A DNA stretch of 48,678 nucleotides from Planctomycetota bacterium. Its GTDB lineage: Bacteria; Planctomycetota; UBA8108; JACQVS01. Both the position numbers and the translations under genes were made by a program. Each line of letters starts with the position of its first letter. The first letter of the stretch is position 1. This document shows positions 8,877 to 18,553 of the stretch, piece by piece. Under the pieces are notes generated by a model. The model was not told where the DNA came from, made no database searches, and worked only from the letters and a program-made list of their open reading frames with translations. The stretch spans positions 1 through 48,678 of the forward strand of contig JANQLS010000149.1 of assembly GCA_028280485.1 (NCBI GenBank). The letters run 5' to 3'.

Positions 8877-9100
8877 CTGGGGGCTGGCGCTACAGGATCT
8901 GATCGAGATTTAAGTATTCTGCAGCGCTCAAGCCAAGATGAGTTCAGCTTGATAAGCGAAACCAAAAAAGCTATCTAGTTAATGTTTCGGCAACAACCAT
9001 ACATCTCTAGAGAGTTTTCTCAAGCGAACAACGAAAAAGTCTTCTTCAAACCTGCTTCAAACCATTGAAATTAAGCGTTTTAAATCTTTTCCTCAACTCG

Positions 9101-11401
9101 ATGATCACTCGGCTTCTCCGAACACTCACCCTAATTTTTGCTATCGGACTGCTGAGCTTGATCTCAGGGGGCTGTGACTCTAAGAAGGAGACCCCCCCGC
9201 CCAAAAAAATCTCGGTGGAGACTCCGCCTCCAACCATCCCCAAAACGACCACGAGTGAAGGGACCGACAAAAACCTCGTCATCCAGAAGAAGATCCACGC
9301 TCAATACGCCGGTTCTGCCTCTTGCGAGCCTTGTCACAAAGAAGCCTACGACGATTGGAAAAATTCCCATCACGCTCTGGCTGAGCGCGCCTTCGATGTT
9401 GCTCTCGACGGTAAATCCTTCGAACCGGCTCAAGAAATCAAGCATGGCACTCTTACCAGTAAGGTAAGGCTCGTCGATGGCTTCCCAGAACTGACGACCC
9501 AAGCCATCGGAGGCGAAACAACCTTCAAACCCAAACTCGTCTTCGGAGTTCATCCCCTAAGGCAACTCCTCATTGAAGGACCAGGTGGCCGACTACAAGC
9601 GACTGAACTCGCCTTCGATCCCCGCGATAACACTTGGTTCAACGTCTACGGTGATGAAGATCGAAGACCCGGTGAATGGGGTCATTGGACCGGTAGAGGT
9701 ATGAACTGGAACTCGATGTGCGCCAGTTGCCACAACACTCGCTTGTTCAAAAACTACAATTGGGAAAAAGATACTTACAACACGATTCGTGCGGAGATGG
9801 GAGTCGGTTGTGAAGCTTGTCACGGCCCAGCTAAAAAACACGTGGAATGGCAACAAAAACATGGAGCCAGCGGGAAGGACGACCCTACGATTGCTCTTTT
9901 GAGTCGAGAAGAATCTTTCGAAGCTTGCGGTCCTTGCCACGCTCGCCGGGGAGAACTGACGGGAGACTTCGTTCCCGGTGAAAAATTCTTAGATCACTAC
10001 TTACCTGTAATCCCCGATGAAACCGACATCTACTATCCGGATGGTCAGGTTCGCGATGAAGATTATGAATTCGTCTCTTTCTTAAGTAGCGAGATGCACA
10101 CGCAAGGAGTCCGCTGCTTCGATTGCCACAATCCTCACTCGGCCAAGCGCAAACTTCCCGGAAACGAACTTTGTCTTCAGTGTCATAAAGAAAAAATCGA
10201 CCCTCTCACCCACGGAAATCATCCTTTAGGTAAAGAAGGAAGTTTCTGTTACGACTGTCACATGCCGCTGACTACTTATATGCAACGGCACGCTCGTCGA
10301 GATCATGGTTTTACGATTCCAGATCCGACTCTCACCCGTGACTTTAAAATTCCCAACGCATGCAATCGTTGCCACGCCGATCAATCCACGGAGTGGGCGA
10401 TCGATTGGGTTAAAAAGTGGTACGGAGACAAGCCCCCTCGTCACACCCAACAACGAGCGCGAACCATGGCCTTAGCTCGGCAAGGTGACCTCAAAGCCTT
10501 GGATCCGATGATTGAGTTGTCACGGACAGAAAAAAATCCGATGTGGCGAGCGATCGCTACTGGCATGCTTCGTATGTGGATTCAAAACCCAAAAGTTGAA
10601 CCCGAATTAGTAGCGAGAGCAAAAGATCCCGATCCCTTGGTAAGAAGTGTTGCCGTTCGAAATATTGAGATGCTTCTCAGCCCTGCGAAACCCGAATTGT
10701 CGAAGTTAACTCAAGAGCTCCTTAAAGACCCGAGCCGCGCGGTTCGAGTCGGTGCAGCCTGGAGTTTAAGACAGTTCATAGATCCACTCAGCCAAGCAGG
10801 AAAAGATCTCTACCAGCATCTTCGACTCAGCTTAGATCAACCTGGTGGCAGCATGCAGATGGGTATCTTGACTTTAGATCGCGGTTTTACTAAAGACTCG
10901 TTACCCTACTTCGAACGAGCCATCCATTGGGACCCGAATTCGTCTCCGCTCAGATACAACTACGCCATCGCTTTGAGCATGGAAGGGAGAACTGCAGAAG
11001 CCGCAGTTCAAATGGAAGCGGCTTGTCAGATCGAACCCCGTAATCCAAATTTTCATTTTTCGTTGGGACTCGCTTACGCAGAATTGAATCGATTTATCGA
11101 TGCCGAAAAAGCCTTCCAACAAGCTCTGAAACTCGATGCTAATCATTCTCGAGCTTGGTACAACTTAGGCCAGATTCAAATGAAGCAGGGCCGACACGAC
11201 AAAGCATTAGAAACCACCCAAGAGGGAGCCCAAACCGCTCCCGACTCACCCGACTTCCCCTACGCGGAAGCCTATATTCTTTATGAGATGGGGCGCTACG
11301 AAGAAGCGATTGATGCGGCAAATCGCGCCATCAAAATCGTTCCGAGTTACGAACCGGCGAAACACTTAATAAAGATCCTTGAAGAAAAACTGAGCCAGTA
11401 A
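9101..11401 (+). CDS. Octaheme c-type cytochrome lipoprotein with HEAT and TPR repeats
   Basis: The 766-residue exported protein starts with a hydrophobic signal ending in a lipobox-like SGGC (Cys25). The next 400 residues contain eight CxxCH haem-binding motifs (CEPCH, CASCH, CEACH, CGPCH, CFDCH, CLQCH, CYDCH, CNRCH). A HEAT-like region (about 470-555) and several TPR units to the C-terminus follow. The haem part resembles cytochrome c554-type multihaem proteins, and the rest probably mediates assembly. A TTG at 9065 would add 12 residues, but the ATG gives a better signal peptide. It lies just upstream of the PSCyt/PSD1 and DUF1501 genes. Periplasmic electron transfer is likely; the substrate, if any, is unknown. 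Confidence 0.88.
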   Translation: MITRLLRTLTLIFAIGLLSLISGGCDSKKETPPPKKISVETPPPTIPKTTTSEGTDKNLVIQKKIHAQYAGSASCEPCHKEAYDDWKNSHHALAERAFDVALDGKSFEPAQEIKHGTLTSKVRLVDGFPELTTQAIGGETTFKPKLVFGVHPLRQLLIEGPGGRLQATELAFDPRDNTWFNVYGDEDRRPGEWGHWTGRGMNWNSMCASCHNTRLFKNYNWEKDTYNTIRAEMGVGCEACHGPAKKHVEWQQKHGASGKDDPTIALLSREESFEACGPCHARRGELTGDFVPGEKFLDHYLPVIPDETDIYYPDGQVRDEDYEFVSFLSSEMHTQGVRCFDCHNPHSAKRKLPGNELCLQCHKEKIDPLTHGNHPLGKEGSFCYDCHMPLTTYMQRHARRDHGFTIPDPTLTRDFKIPNACNRCHADQSTEWAIDWVKKWYGDKPPRHTQQRARTMALARQGDLKALDPMIELSRTEKNPMWRAIATGMLRMWIQNPKVEPELVARAKDPDPLVRSVAVRNIEMLLSPAKPELSKLTQELLKDPSRAVRVGAAWSLRQFIDPLSQAGKDLYQHLRLSLDQPGGSMQMGILTLDRGFTKDSLPYFERAIHWDPNSSPLRYNYAIALSMEGRTAEAAVQMEAACQIEPRNPNFHFSLGLAYAELNRFIDAEKAFQQALKLDANHSRAWYNLGQIQMKQGRHDKALETTQEGAQTAPDSPDFPYAEAYILYEMGRYEEAIDAANRAIKIVPSYEPAKHLIKILEEKLSQ

Positions 11402-11542
11402 CTCTGAATTCCGTTGAGAAATTCTCGTGGCATCCAGATATACTAAATGGATTGATAAACAATCTCTCAGCTCCATTTTTTAACCGCTCAGTTTAGGGCA
11501 GTAGGTGAGCTGAATTCATAAAGAGAGTTAGAAGAAAAAACT

Positions 11543-13990
11543 ATGCTTGGCGCGCAAAAAGTGAGTTCTACGCTGAAGAACTCAAAATTCATTTCGCGAT
11601 GGGAATTCTTCACAATCGTTGGAATCATCTTTTCCATCAGCCACTTAGATGCTCCGGCAGCTTTTGGCGATGAAGCTCCCCTCAGTTACAACCACGACAT
11701 TCGCCCCATCCTCAGTGACAAATGTTTCTTTTGTCACGGTCCCGATGAAAAGCACCGCAAGAGAAAGCTTCGTCTCGATGACGAAGCGAGCGCCAAAAAG
11801 AAAGTCATCATTCCCGGAGATCCTAAAAAGAGTAAATTCATCCGATTACTCAAAACGGATGACGAGGATGACATCATGCCACCTCTAGAATCGGGAAAAA
11901 CTTTAACTCCAAAAGAGATCGCACTCTTAGAACGATGGGTTAAAGAAGGCGCGAACTACGAACCCTACTGGGCTTACGTTCCTCCTAAAAAACACACGCC
12001 ACCGAAAGTTAAAAAAACGAATTGGCCCCTCAACTTCATCGATCATTTTCTCTTAGATCGAATGGAGAAAAAAGGCTTCCAACCTAATCCCGAAGCGGAT
12101 AAGCGCACTTTGATTCGAAGGCTCTATTTTGATTTTCTTGGTCTTCCACCCAAGTACGAAGACGTTGAAAAATTCGTTAACGACTCTGACCCAAAAGCCT
12201 ATGAAGCCGTCGTCGATCGCCTGCTTGAGTCTCAGCACTTTGGTGAACGTATGGCAGTATATTGGTTAGACCTGGTTCGTTACGCAGACACAGTGGGTTA
12301 CCACGGTGATCAAGATCACAGTATTTCCCCTTACCGCGATTACGTCATCAAAGCCTTCAATAAGAACATCCCCTTTGATCAATTCACCAGAGAACAACTC
12401 GCGGGAGATCTTCTCCCCAATCCCACCCTCGATCAAAAAGTTGCCACTGGCTACAACCGACTTCTTCAAACCTCCCATGAAGGGGGAGTTCAACCCAAAG
12501 AATACATCGCGATCTACCAAGCTGATCGAGTACGTAATGTCTCTCAAGTTTGGATGGGTGCCACCTTGGGCTGTGCTCAGTGTCACGATCACAAATACGA
12601 CCCATTAAGCCTCAAAGATTTTTATTCGATGGGAGCCTTCTTCGCCGATGTCGATGAAGAACAGCATTTCAAAGTGGGAACGAATGCTCTTCCTACTCGA
12701 CGCCCCCCCGAGATCACTATCTATTCCCCTGAAGATCAAAAACTGATCGAGAACTACGACAAGAAGATTGCGGCTCTTCAAGGGAGTCTCAAAAAACAAA
12801 AAGGGAAAGACGAAGCCACGAAGAAAAACATAGCCAAACTTCAAAAGCTTTTAAAAGAGCAACAAGGGCTGAAGAAAAAAGTGGTCGCTCGCGGAAGAAA
12901 AACGATGATCACTGTGAGCAAAAAAACGCCTCGCACTGTCCGAGTCCTTCCACGAGGAAACTGGCTCGATGATTCAGGCCCTATCGTTCAACCTCAAGTG
13001 CCTATCACATTAGGAAAGATCGAAAAAGAAGGCCGAGCCACTCGCTTAGACCTCGCTGACTGGTTAACGGATCCTAAAGACGGCGTAGGTTTGCTAACGG
13101 CTCGAGTTTTTGCGAATCGGTTTTGGTACATGTTCTACGGTGAAGGCCTCAGTCGTTCTTTAGACGACTTCGGCGGTCAAGGGGAACCCCCCGTAGCTCC
13201 CAAGCTATTAGATCGCTTAGCCATTGAATTTATCGAAAACGGCTGGGACGTCAAAAAGCTGGTCAAGACCTTAGTGATGAGTCGGGCGTATCGGCAATCT
13301 TCAGTGGCTCAAGCTGAACTCGTTCAACTCGATCCTTACAATCGCTACTTCACTCGCAACATCCCGTCCCGGTTGCCCGCTGAATTCATTCGAGATAATT
13401 TACTAGCTGCAAGCGGCTTGTTGGTTTCTGAGGTGGGTGGAAAAAGCATCAAACCCTATCAACCAGCGGGTTATTACAAACACTTAAACTTCCCGACTCG
13501 AAAATATAGAAGTGATACAGACGAACGCCAATGGAAGCGAGGCGTCTACATGCACTGGCAACGTCAATTTTTACATCCGATGTTGAAAGTCTTCGATGCG
13601 CCTAATCGAGAAGAATGTACGGCGAAACGAGCCCGTTCGAATACTCCCCTGGCAGCATTGGTTTCACTCAACGCGGAAGTGAGCATCGAAGCCGCACGAG
13701 TTTTCGCGCAACTCACCTTAAACCAAGCGGGTAAGTCAATCGAAGAAAGATTGAGTTACATGACACGACGTGCGATCCAACGGGATATGGATGCGACGGA
13801 GAAAAAGATTGCTCTCGAATTTATCCAGCAAGTGATCGAGTCTTATAAAAAGAAACCCGAATCCGCAAAAGAGTTGATTGAAATCGGAAATGCTCCCGTC
13901 GATAAAAAACTCGACCCGGTCGAGCTTGCGATTTGGACTCAAGTGGCTCGTGGTATTTTCAACTTACCTGAGATGACGCTTCGAAATTAA
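11543..13990 (+). CDS. Planctomycete cytochrome PSCyt1/PSCyt2/PSD1 (DUF1549/DUF1553) protein
   Basis: This 815-residue exported protein has the three-domain planctomycete architecture. A signal segment (about 20-42) is followed by PSCyt1 with a CFFCH haem motif (61-65), PSCyt2/DUF1549 with a second CAQCH (344-348), and C-terminal PSD1/DUF1553 (about 510-780). A lysine-rich, probably coiled segment (about 390-455) joins the last two. The family is expanded in Planctomycetota and Verrucomicrobia, usually beside DUF1501 genes. It is thought to take part in exported polysaccharide or sulfatase-linked metabolism, without a proven reaction. The DUF1501 gene follows after 16 bases, so this is an operon. 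Confidence 0.93.
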   Translation: MLGAQKVSSTLKNSKFISRWEFFTIVGIIFSISHLDAPAAFGDEAPLSYNHDIRPILSDKCFFCHGPDEKHRKRKLRLDDEASAKKKVIIPGDPKKSKFIRLLKTDDEDDIMPPLESGKTLTPKEIALLERWVKEGANYEPYWAYVPPKKHTPPKVKKTNWPLNFIDHFLLDRMEKKGFQPNPEADKRTLIRRLYFDFLGLPPKYEDVEKFVNDSDPKAYEAVVDRLLESQHFGERMAVYWLDLVRYADTVGYHGDQDHSISPYRDYVIKAFNKNIPFDQFTREQLAGDLLPNPTLDQKVATGYNRLLQTSHEGGVQPKEYIAIYQADRVRNVSQVWMGATLGCAQCHDHKYDPLSLKDFYSMGAFFADVDEEQHFKVGTNALPTRRPPEITIYSPEDQKLIENYDKKIAALQGSLKKQKGKDEATKKNIAKLQKLLKEQQGLKKKVVARGRKTMITVSKKTPRTVRVLPRGNWLDDSGPIVQPQVPITLGKIEKEGRATRLDLADWLTDPKDGVGLLTARVFANRFWYMFYGEGLSRSLDDFGGQGEPPVAPKLLDRLAIEFIENGWDVKKLVKTLVMSRAYRQSSVAQAELVQLDPYNRYFTRNIPSRLPAEFIRDNLLAASGLLVSEVGGKSIKPYQPAGYYKHLNFPTRKYRSDTDERQWKRGVYMHWQRQFLHPMLKVFDAPNREECTAKRARSNTPLAALVSLNAEVSIEAARVFAQLTLNQAGKSIEERLSYMTRRAIQRDMDATEKKIALEFIQQVIESYKKKPESAKELIEIGNAPVDKKLDPVELAIWTQVARGIFNLPEMTLRN

Positions 13991-14006
13991 GCGAGGAGAT
14001 TCCAAC

Positions 14007-15452
14007 ATGATTTACCCCCAATTCGACCCGACTCTCAGCCAAAGAAGAACCTTCTTAAAACAAGGTGGGCTCAGTTTAGGAGCACTCGCCTTAGGCTCAC
14101 TTCTAAAGGAAGACCAGCTGAGAGCTGATGTTCCAAAAGGAAAGCCCTCGAAGCCCGGCTTTGCAGGACTCCCCCACTTTCCTCCAAAGGTTAAACGCGT
14201 CATTTTTCTTTGCATGGCGGGTGGCCCTTCTCACCTTGAAACCTTTGATTACAAGCCCAAATTGGAAGAGCTCGATGGAAAGCCCTTCCCTGCTTCTTTA
14301 ACCAAAGGGCAACCCATCGCCCAACTTCAAGGAGCCGCGTTGAAATGCCAACGCCCCTTGACCAAGTTTAAAAAATACGGGAAGAATGGGCAGGTGATCA
14401 GCGATTACCTACCCTGGACGGCGAAGCTCGCAGATGACATTTGCATCGTTCGATCGATGGTGACGGAGCAAATCAACCACGATCCGGCTCACACGTTCAT
14501 GAATACGGGAACGGCCATCAGCGGTCGTCCTTCGATGGGATCTTGGATCAATTACGGCTTAGGAACTGAAAATTCAAACTTACCCGGCTTCGTTGTTATG
14601 ACGAGTGTCGGTGGAAGAAATCCACAACCCATCGCCAGTCGGCAGTGGGATTCAGGCTTCCTCCCCAGTCAATACCAAGGCGTCGAATTCAATTCGAGCG
14701 GCGAACCCGTTTACTACGTCAAAAATCCCAAAGGGGTTTCCGATTCTCAACAAAAGAATCTCGTCAATTTTGTCAACAAGTTGAGTGCTCACCAAAATAA
14801 GAAGTTCCTCAATCCTGAAATCGATGCTCGTATCTCTGCTTACGAAACAGCATTTAAAATGCAAGCATCCGTTCCTGAGTTGATGGATTTGTCGGACGAG
14901 CCTCAAGACATGCTCGACTTCTACGGAGCCAAACCCGGTGACGGCTCCTTCGCTTCAAACTGTTTACTCGCAAGACGTCTCGCTGAAAGAGGCGTAAGGT
15001 TTATCCATCTTTATCATCGAGGTTGGGATCACCACGGTGGTTTAGAAAAGTATATGAAGATCTGCTGTGGATTGACCGACCGCCCCACCTACGCACTTCT
15101 GACGGATCTCAAACGAAGAGGCATGCTCAAAGATACTTTGGTCATTTGGGGTGGAGAGTTCGGCCGAACTCCGATGTTCCAAGGCAAGGGCGGGGCCGGC
15201 CGAGATCACCACATCAAAGGATTCTCGATGTGGCTAGCTGGAGGCGGCATCCAAGGTGGAACGACTTATGGAGCTACCGATGAACTCGGCTATAACTCTG
15301 TCGACAACATCATGCACGTGAGGGACCTTCACGCCACCATGCTTCACCTCCTGGGCATCGATCACAACCGCTTCAGCGTCAAGTTCCAGGGCTTGGATAT
15401 GAGGCTCACCGGGGTCGAAGGAGCCGAGGTTGCACACGGAGTCCTCAGCTAA
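14007..15452 (+). CDS. Tat-exported DUF1501 protein
   Basis: This is the 481-residue partner of the preceding PSCyt/PSD1 protein. A twin-arginine signal (SQRRTFLKQGGLSLGALALG, Arg13-Arg14) implies export of a folded protein. The remainder is DUF1501, related to the alkaline phosphatase/sulfatase fold; GGPSHLETFDYKP near the N-terminus and WGGEFGRTPM and GRDHH near the C-terminus are family hallmarks and candidate metal-site residues. A strong Shine-Dalgarno (GAGGAG) precedes the ATG. The reaction is not established for the family; periplasmic hydrolase activity is an inference from fold and context. Confidence 0.93.
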   Translation: MIYPQFDPTLSQRRTFLKQGGLSLGALALGSLLKEDQLRADVPKGKPSKPGFAGLPHFPPKVKRVIFLCMAGGPSHLETFDYKPKLEELDGKPFPASLTKGQPIAQLQGAALKCQRPLTKFKKYGKNGQVISDYLPWTAKLADDICIVRSMVTEQINHDPAHTFMNTGTAISGRPSMGSWINYGLGTENSNLPGFVVMTSVGGRNPQPIASRQWDSGFLPSQYQGVEFNSSGEPVYYVKNPKGVSDSQQKNLVNFVNKLSAHQNKKFLNPEIDARISAYETAFKMQASVPELMDLSDEPQDMLDFYGAKPGDGSFASNCLLARRLAERGVRFIHLYHRGWDHHGGLEKYMKICCGLTDRPTYALLTDLKRRGMLKDTLVIWGGEFGRTPMFQGKGGAGRDHHIKGFSMWLAGGGIQGGTTYGATDELGYNSVDNIMHVRDLHATMLHLLGIDHNRFSVKFQGLDMRLTGVEGAEVAHGVLS

Positions 15453-15519
15453 GACCGGCCACAAAAAAACCACGTAAGCCACCACGATAATAACACTTAC
15501 AACAAACAGCAAAAAGGAA

Positions 15520-15556
15520 CTGACTTTATGAATTAAATCAGGTATTTAATATACAT
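15520..15556 (+). promoter_or_regulatory. Candidate promoter with overlapping NsrR-like operator
   Basis: The 17-base element at 15540-15556, read on the minus strand as ATGTATATTAAATACCT, agrees at 15 of 17 positions with the NsrR consensus ATGYATTTNAAATRCAT as I recall it. It overlaps a possible -10 (TATTTA, 15543-15548) placed 17 bases from a possible -35 (CTGACT, 15520-15525). The haemoglobin ATG is 42 bases downstream. NsrR is a nitric-oxide-sensing repressor, which would suit the operon. The match was made by eye and no nsrR gene lies in the window. Confidence 0.4.
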
Positions 15557-15598
15557 GTTTTAATTGAAAACTCTGGCTCCTCTACAAAAGGAATAAAA

Positions 15599-15964
15599 AT
15601 GAGCTCACTCTACGAACGATTAGGTGGCCCTGAGGCCATGCAACAAGCTGTCGATTTGTTCTATCGAAGAATGCTTTCGGATGACCGAGTCGCTCACTTT
15701 TTTGACGACGTGGATATGGATGCCCAGATCGCGAAACAACGATCTTTTCTAACTTTCGTCACGGGTGGCCCCAATGAATACACGGGGCTCGACATGCGAG
15801 AGGGCCACAAGCATCTCCTCGAACGAGGCCTCAACGATGAACATGTCGACATAGTCATTCACCACCTAGGCGAAACATTAAAAGAACTCGGAGTGGGTGA
15901 TGATGACATCCAGGAGATCGCTCAACTCGCAAATTCTGTGAGAGATGATGTGCTCAACCGATGA
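15599..15964 (+). CDS. glbN: Group I truncated haemoglobin (TrHbN/GlbN type)
   Basis: This 121-residue 2-on-2 globin binds haem and, in characterised relatives, oxidises nitric oxide to nitrate or handles other small ligands. It aligns without gaps over its first 70 residues with Synechocystis GlbN: LYERLGG at the start, B10 Tyr22, proximal His70 in MREGH, and the usual TLKELGV near the C-terminus. The distal E10 position is Lys46 rather than the His46 of Synechocystis. A Shine-Dalgarno (AAAGGA) lies eight bases upstream. The stop overlaps the ATG of the reductase gene by four bases, so the two proteins are made together, and the reductase is the likely electron donor to the haem. Confidence 0.93.
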   Translation: MSSLYERLGGPEAMQQAVDLFYRRMLSDDRVAHFFDDVDMDAQIAKQRSFLTFVTGGPNEYTGLDMREGHKHLLERGLNDEHVDIVIHHLGETLKELGVGDDDIQEIAQLANSVRDDVLNR

Positions 15965-16920
15965 GCCTCAATCAACTTATCTACAAAGGTCAATCCCTTG
16001 AACTTCTTCCCGATGAGTCGGTATTGGAATGCCTCTTACGTCACGGAGAAGAGGTGGGATATTCCTGTCGGTCAGGTCACTGCCAAGCTTGCTTGGTTCA
16101 GGGAGAAGGTGCACCGAGTGACGCTCAAGTGGGATTAAAACCTACGTTGATTGATCAAGGCTATTTTTTGGCCTGCCAGGCTCGCCCGACAACTACGATC
16201 GAAGTCTTATCCACGACTTCAGGGGAGAGATTTGAGACACAAGTTCTCGATCACACGATTATTTCAGACGGCATTCTTCAGCTTCGACTGGATGTTCCTG
16301 AAGGCTTCGATTACCGACCCGGTCAATTTATCAATATTTGCCATCCCAGTGGCGCTATTCGAAGCTACTCCCTCGCTAGCTATCACGACGAAAGTTTTTT
16401 AGAGCTTCATATAAGAAAAATTGAAAGCGGATTAGTGAGTTCTTGGCTTCACGATGAAGTGCAAGTTGGAAGCTCACTCACCCTTCAAGGCCCTCATGGA
16501 TCCTGTTTCTACGTGGGTGGAAAATCAGATCAAACCTTGATTTTAGCCGGGACGGGAACGGGACTCGCACCTCTTTGGGGAATTGCTCGCGATGCCTTAA
16601 CTCAAGGCCATTACGGCGACATACACCTATTTCAGGGAGCCTTGTCGAGCCATCGACTTTATATGAGAGCGGAACTCGAAAAATTAGAATCTTTGACACC
16701 TAATTTCAAAGTTCACTTCTGTGCCTTGGAAAACGCAAGAGGAAGAGTTAGCTCCACACCCATCGATGAATTAGCCCGCGATGTGGCAAAGAATGAGACA
16801 CAAGCCCGAGCCTTTTTGTGTGGCGACCCGAATTTAGTAAAGAAGCTTCAACGATCGCTGTTCCTGTCGGGATTAGCTTCTCAGGATATTTTGGCCGACC
16901 CGTTTCTGCCAGCAGTGTAG
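15961..16920 (+). CDS. Ferredoxin-FAD-NAD(P)H reductase, probable globin reductase
   Basis: This 319-residue three-domain reductase has an N-terminal plant-type [2Fe-2S] ferredoxin (Cys36, Cys41, Cys44 and Cys72). An FAD-binding beta-barrel with RSYSLAS (134-140) and an NAD(P)-binding domain with LILAGTGTGLAPL (193-205) and a terminal CGDP (287-290) follow. The arrangement is that of oxygenase reductases such as BenC or phenol hydroxylase P5. Here there is no oxygenase, and the ATG overlaps the stop of the truncated haemoglobin (ATGA), so reduction of that globin is the simplest role. The TAG stop is formed by the first bases of a palindromic repeat (GTAGTCCGC). Confidence 0.93.
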   Translation: MSLNQLIYKGQSLELLPDESVLECLLRHGEEVGYSCRSGHCQACLVQGEGAPSDAQVGLKPTLIDQGYFLACQARPTTTIEVLSTTSGERFETQVLDHTIISDGILQLRLDVPEGFDYRPGQFINICHPSGAIRSYSLASYHDESFLELHIRKIESGLVSSWLHDEVQVGSSLTLQGPHGSCFYVGGKSDQTLILAGTGTGLAPLWGIARDALTQGHYGDIHLFQGALSSHRLYMRAELEKLESLTPNFKVHFCALENARGRVSSTPIDELARDVAKNETQARAFLCGDPNLVKKLQRSLFLSGLASQDILADPFLPAV

Positions 16921-17160
16921 TCCGCAATGGTAGTCCGCACGTTCCACGTGCGGCCCTCTGTCGCGACGATAACTAAATTCAATTGTTCGTACCAATTCGA
17001 TCGAGTAATCAACAAAGGCTCCCTTTTTTAAGGATAACCCTCGCTAATGCTTCGGGCTTGAAATGTTGGGATAGATTTAGCACGTGAATTAAAACCCTAA
17101 AACGAACTCATTAATTCACGAATTCCGCACGTGGAACGTGCGGACCACAATGCGGACTAC
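16918..17160. repeat. Intergenic region bounded by inverted GTAGTCCGCACG repeats (family A)
   Basis: A family A palindrome (16930-16953, GTAGTCCGCACG with its complement) follows the reductase stop. An inverted copy (17125-17145) precedes the end of the convergent oxidoreductase gene. Each is preceded, in its own orientation, by a partial duplicate TAGTCCGCA whose TAG is the stop codon of the adjacent gene. Between them lie a decayed family B fragment (about 17036-17056) and a stem CGTGAATTAA/TTAATTCACG (17083-17092/17111-17120). No gene is visible. Confidence 0.8.
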
Positions 17161-18458
17161 GCCGGCTTATACTTTTCACGATAATTAGGACTTAATAGCT
17201 CATTCGCCTTTTTATGGTTCGTGAACTTTTCCTTTTTCCAATCCCATTCTAATTTGCCGTCACCGGCCCACATGGCGATGTTACCGAGCAGACAAATGCT
17301 ATTCGTACGATGCCCCACTTCTACATCCGCATGAGGAAGCTTTCTGCTTTTAATGGAATTCAAAAAATTGCGGAAATGGCCGGGGCTTTTAAAGATATCA
17401 ACTTCGCGTTCGGGCTCGGGGAGCTTTTCAATTTTCCCATTCACTAAGAATTGTTTTTGGTGACTGAAAAGTGTTCTCAGCTCGCCTTTTTCCCCATGAA
17501 AATTCATGGCGTATTTCTGCCCAGGAATCAAATCGCCATCCTTGGACGGTTGGATCCATTCCATTTTGAAATCGGGATCTTTGAATTCCCAGGTAGCGTG
17601 CATTTTGGCTGGGAAGTCATACAAATTGTCAGAGCGATAGTCAGCCGTAGCCTCAACAGATACGGGTCCCATATGATCAATATCCATCGCATAGGTGATG
17701 ATATTGAGCATATGAACTCCCCAGTCGGTCATATACCCACCGGCATAGTCGCGACACCAACGAAAATTAAAATGAGTGCGAAGAGGATGGTAAGGTACTT
17801 TTTTCGCCGGACCTAACCAACGATCATAATCGAGGTGCGTGGGTGGTGCTTGGGGAGGGGTTTTCTTCGTGAACTTGTTATCCCACATCCAATTCTTGAT
17901 CGTGTGAACTTTACCGATCCGACCTGATCGAATGATTTCCACAATCTCCCTGACGTAGGGAGCTGATCGGTGGTGAATGCCCACTTGAACCATCCGTTTA
18001 TTTTTACGGGCGGCTTCGACCATCGCTCGACCTTCACTTAAATAAGTCGAAACGGGTTTTTCTACATAGACATCCTTACCGGCGTTGCACGCATCGATCG
18101 TGATGACTCCGTGCCAATGATCGGGAGTCGCGATGACGACTGCGTCGATATCTTTTCGGTCGAGAACTTTACGGTGATCGCCGTAGGTGTCGGTTTTCTT
18201 CTTAGCAATTCCTTTAGCTCTCGCCAAGTGATTTTGATCCACTTCACAAAGAGCGATGACATCAACATCCTTTGTGCCAACGGATTGCCTTAAAAGACTT
18301 CCCCCTCTTCCCCCGATTCCGATGTGCCCCACTCGAAAGCGCTCACTTGGAAGGATGGATCCACCAGCAAAGATGCTTGGGGCTGCGATCAAAGAAGCTC
18401 CAGTCCCTAAGCTCGATTTAATGAATGTTCGGCGAGTGTTCTTTTTTGGTGCTGACAT
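17157..18458 (-). CDS. Tat-exported Gfo/Idh/MocA family oxidoreductase
   Basis: This 433-residue NAD(P)-dependent oxidoreductase belongs to the family acting on sugars and cyclitols. A twin-arginine signal (NTRRTFIKSSLGTGASLIAA, Arg9-Arg10) comes before the Rossmann fold (VGHIGIGGRGG, about 42-52), and EKP (132-134) marks the catalytic Lys region. Exported members are abundant in Planctomycetota, where they carry the cofactor out folded. It stands alone, convergent with the globin reductase, and its TAG stop is provided by a family A repeat. The sugar substrate cannot be predicted. Confidence 0.92.
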   Translation of the reverse strand: MSAPKKNTRRTFIKSSLGTGASLIAAPSIFAGGSILPSERFRVGHIGIGGRGGSLLRQSVGTKDVDVIALCEVDQNHLARAKGIAKKKTDTYGDHRKVLDRKDIDAVVIATPDHWHGVITIDACNAGKDVYVEKPVSTYLSEGRAMVEAARKNKRMVQVGIHHRSAPYVREIVEIIRSGRIGKVHTIKNWMWDNKFTKKTPPQAPPTHLDYDRWLGPAKKVPYHPLRTHFNFRWCRDYAGGYMTDWGVHMLNIITYAMDIDHMGPVSVEATADYRSDNLYDFPAKMHATWEFKDPDFKMEWIQPSKDGDLIPGQKYAMNFHGEKGELRTLFSHQKQFLVNGKIEKLPEPEREVDIFKSPGHFRNFLNSIKSRKLPHADVEVGHRTNSICLLGNIAMWAGDGKLEWDWKKEKFTNHKKANELLSPNYREKYKPA

Positions 18459-18553
18459 GGGGTACTCTCTTTTTTAGGAATGATTGAATGGGAATTCAAT
18501 TTTCGTTGAAGAGAGTATCGTATCGCAGATGAGGAATGTAAGCCCAGGAAAAA

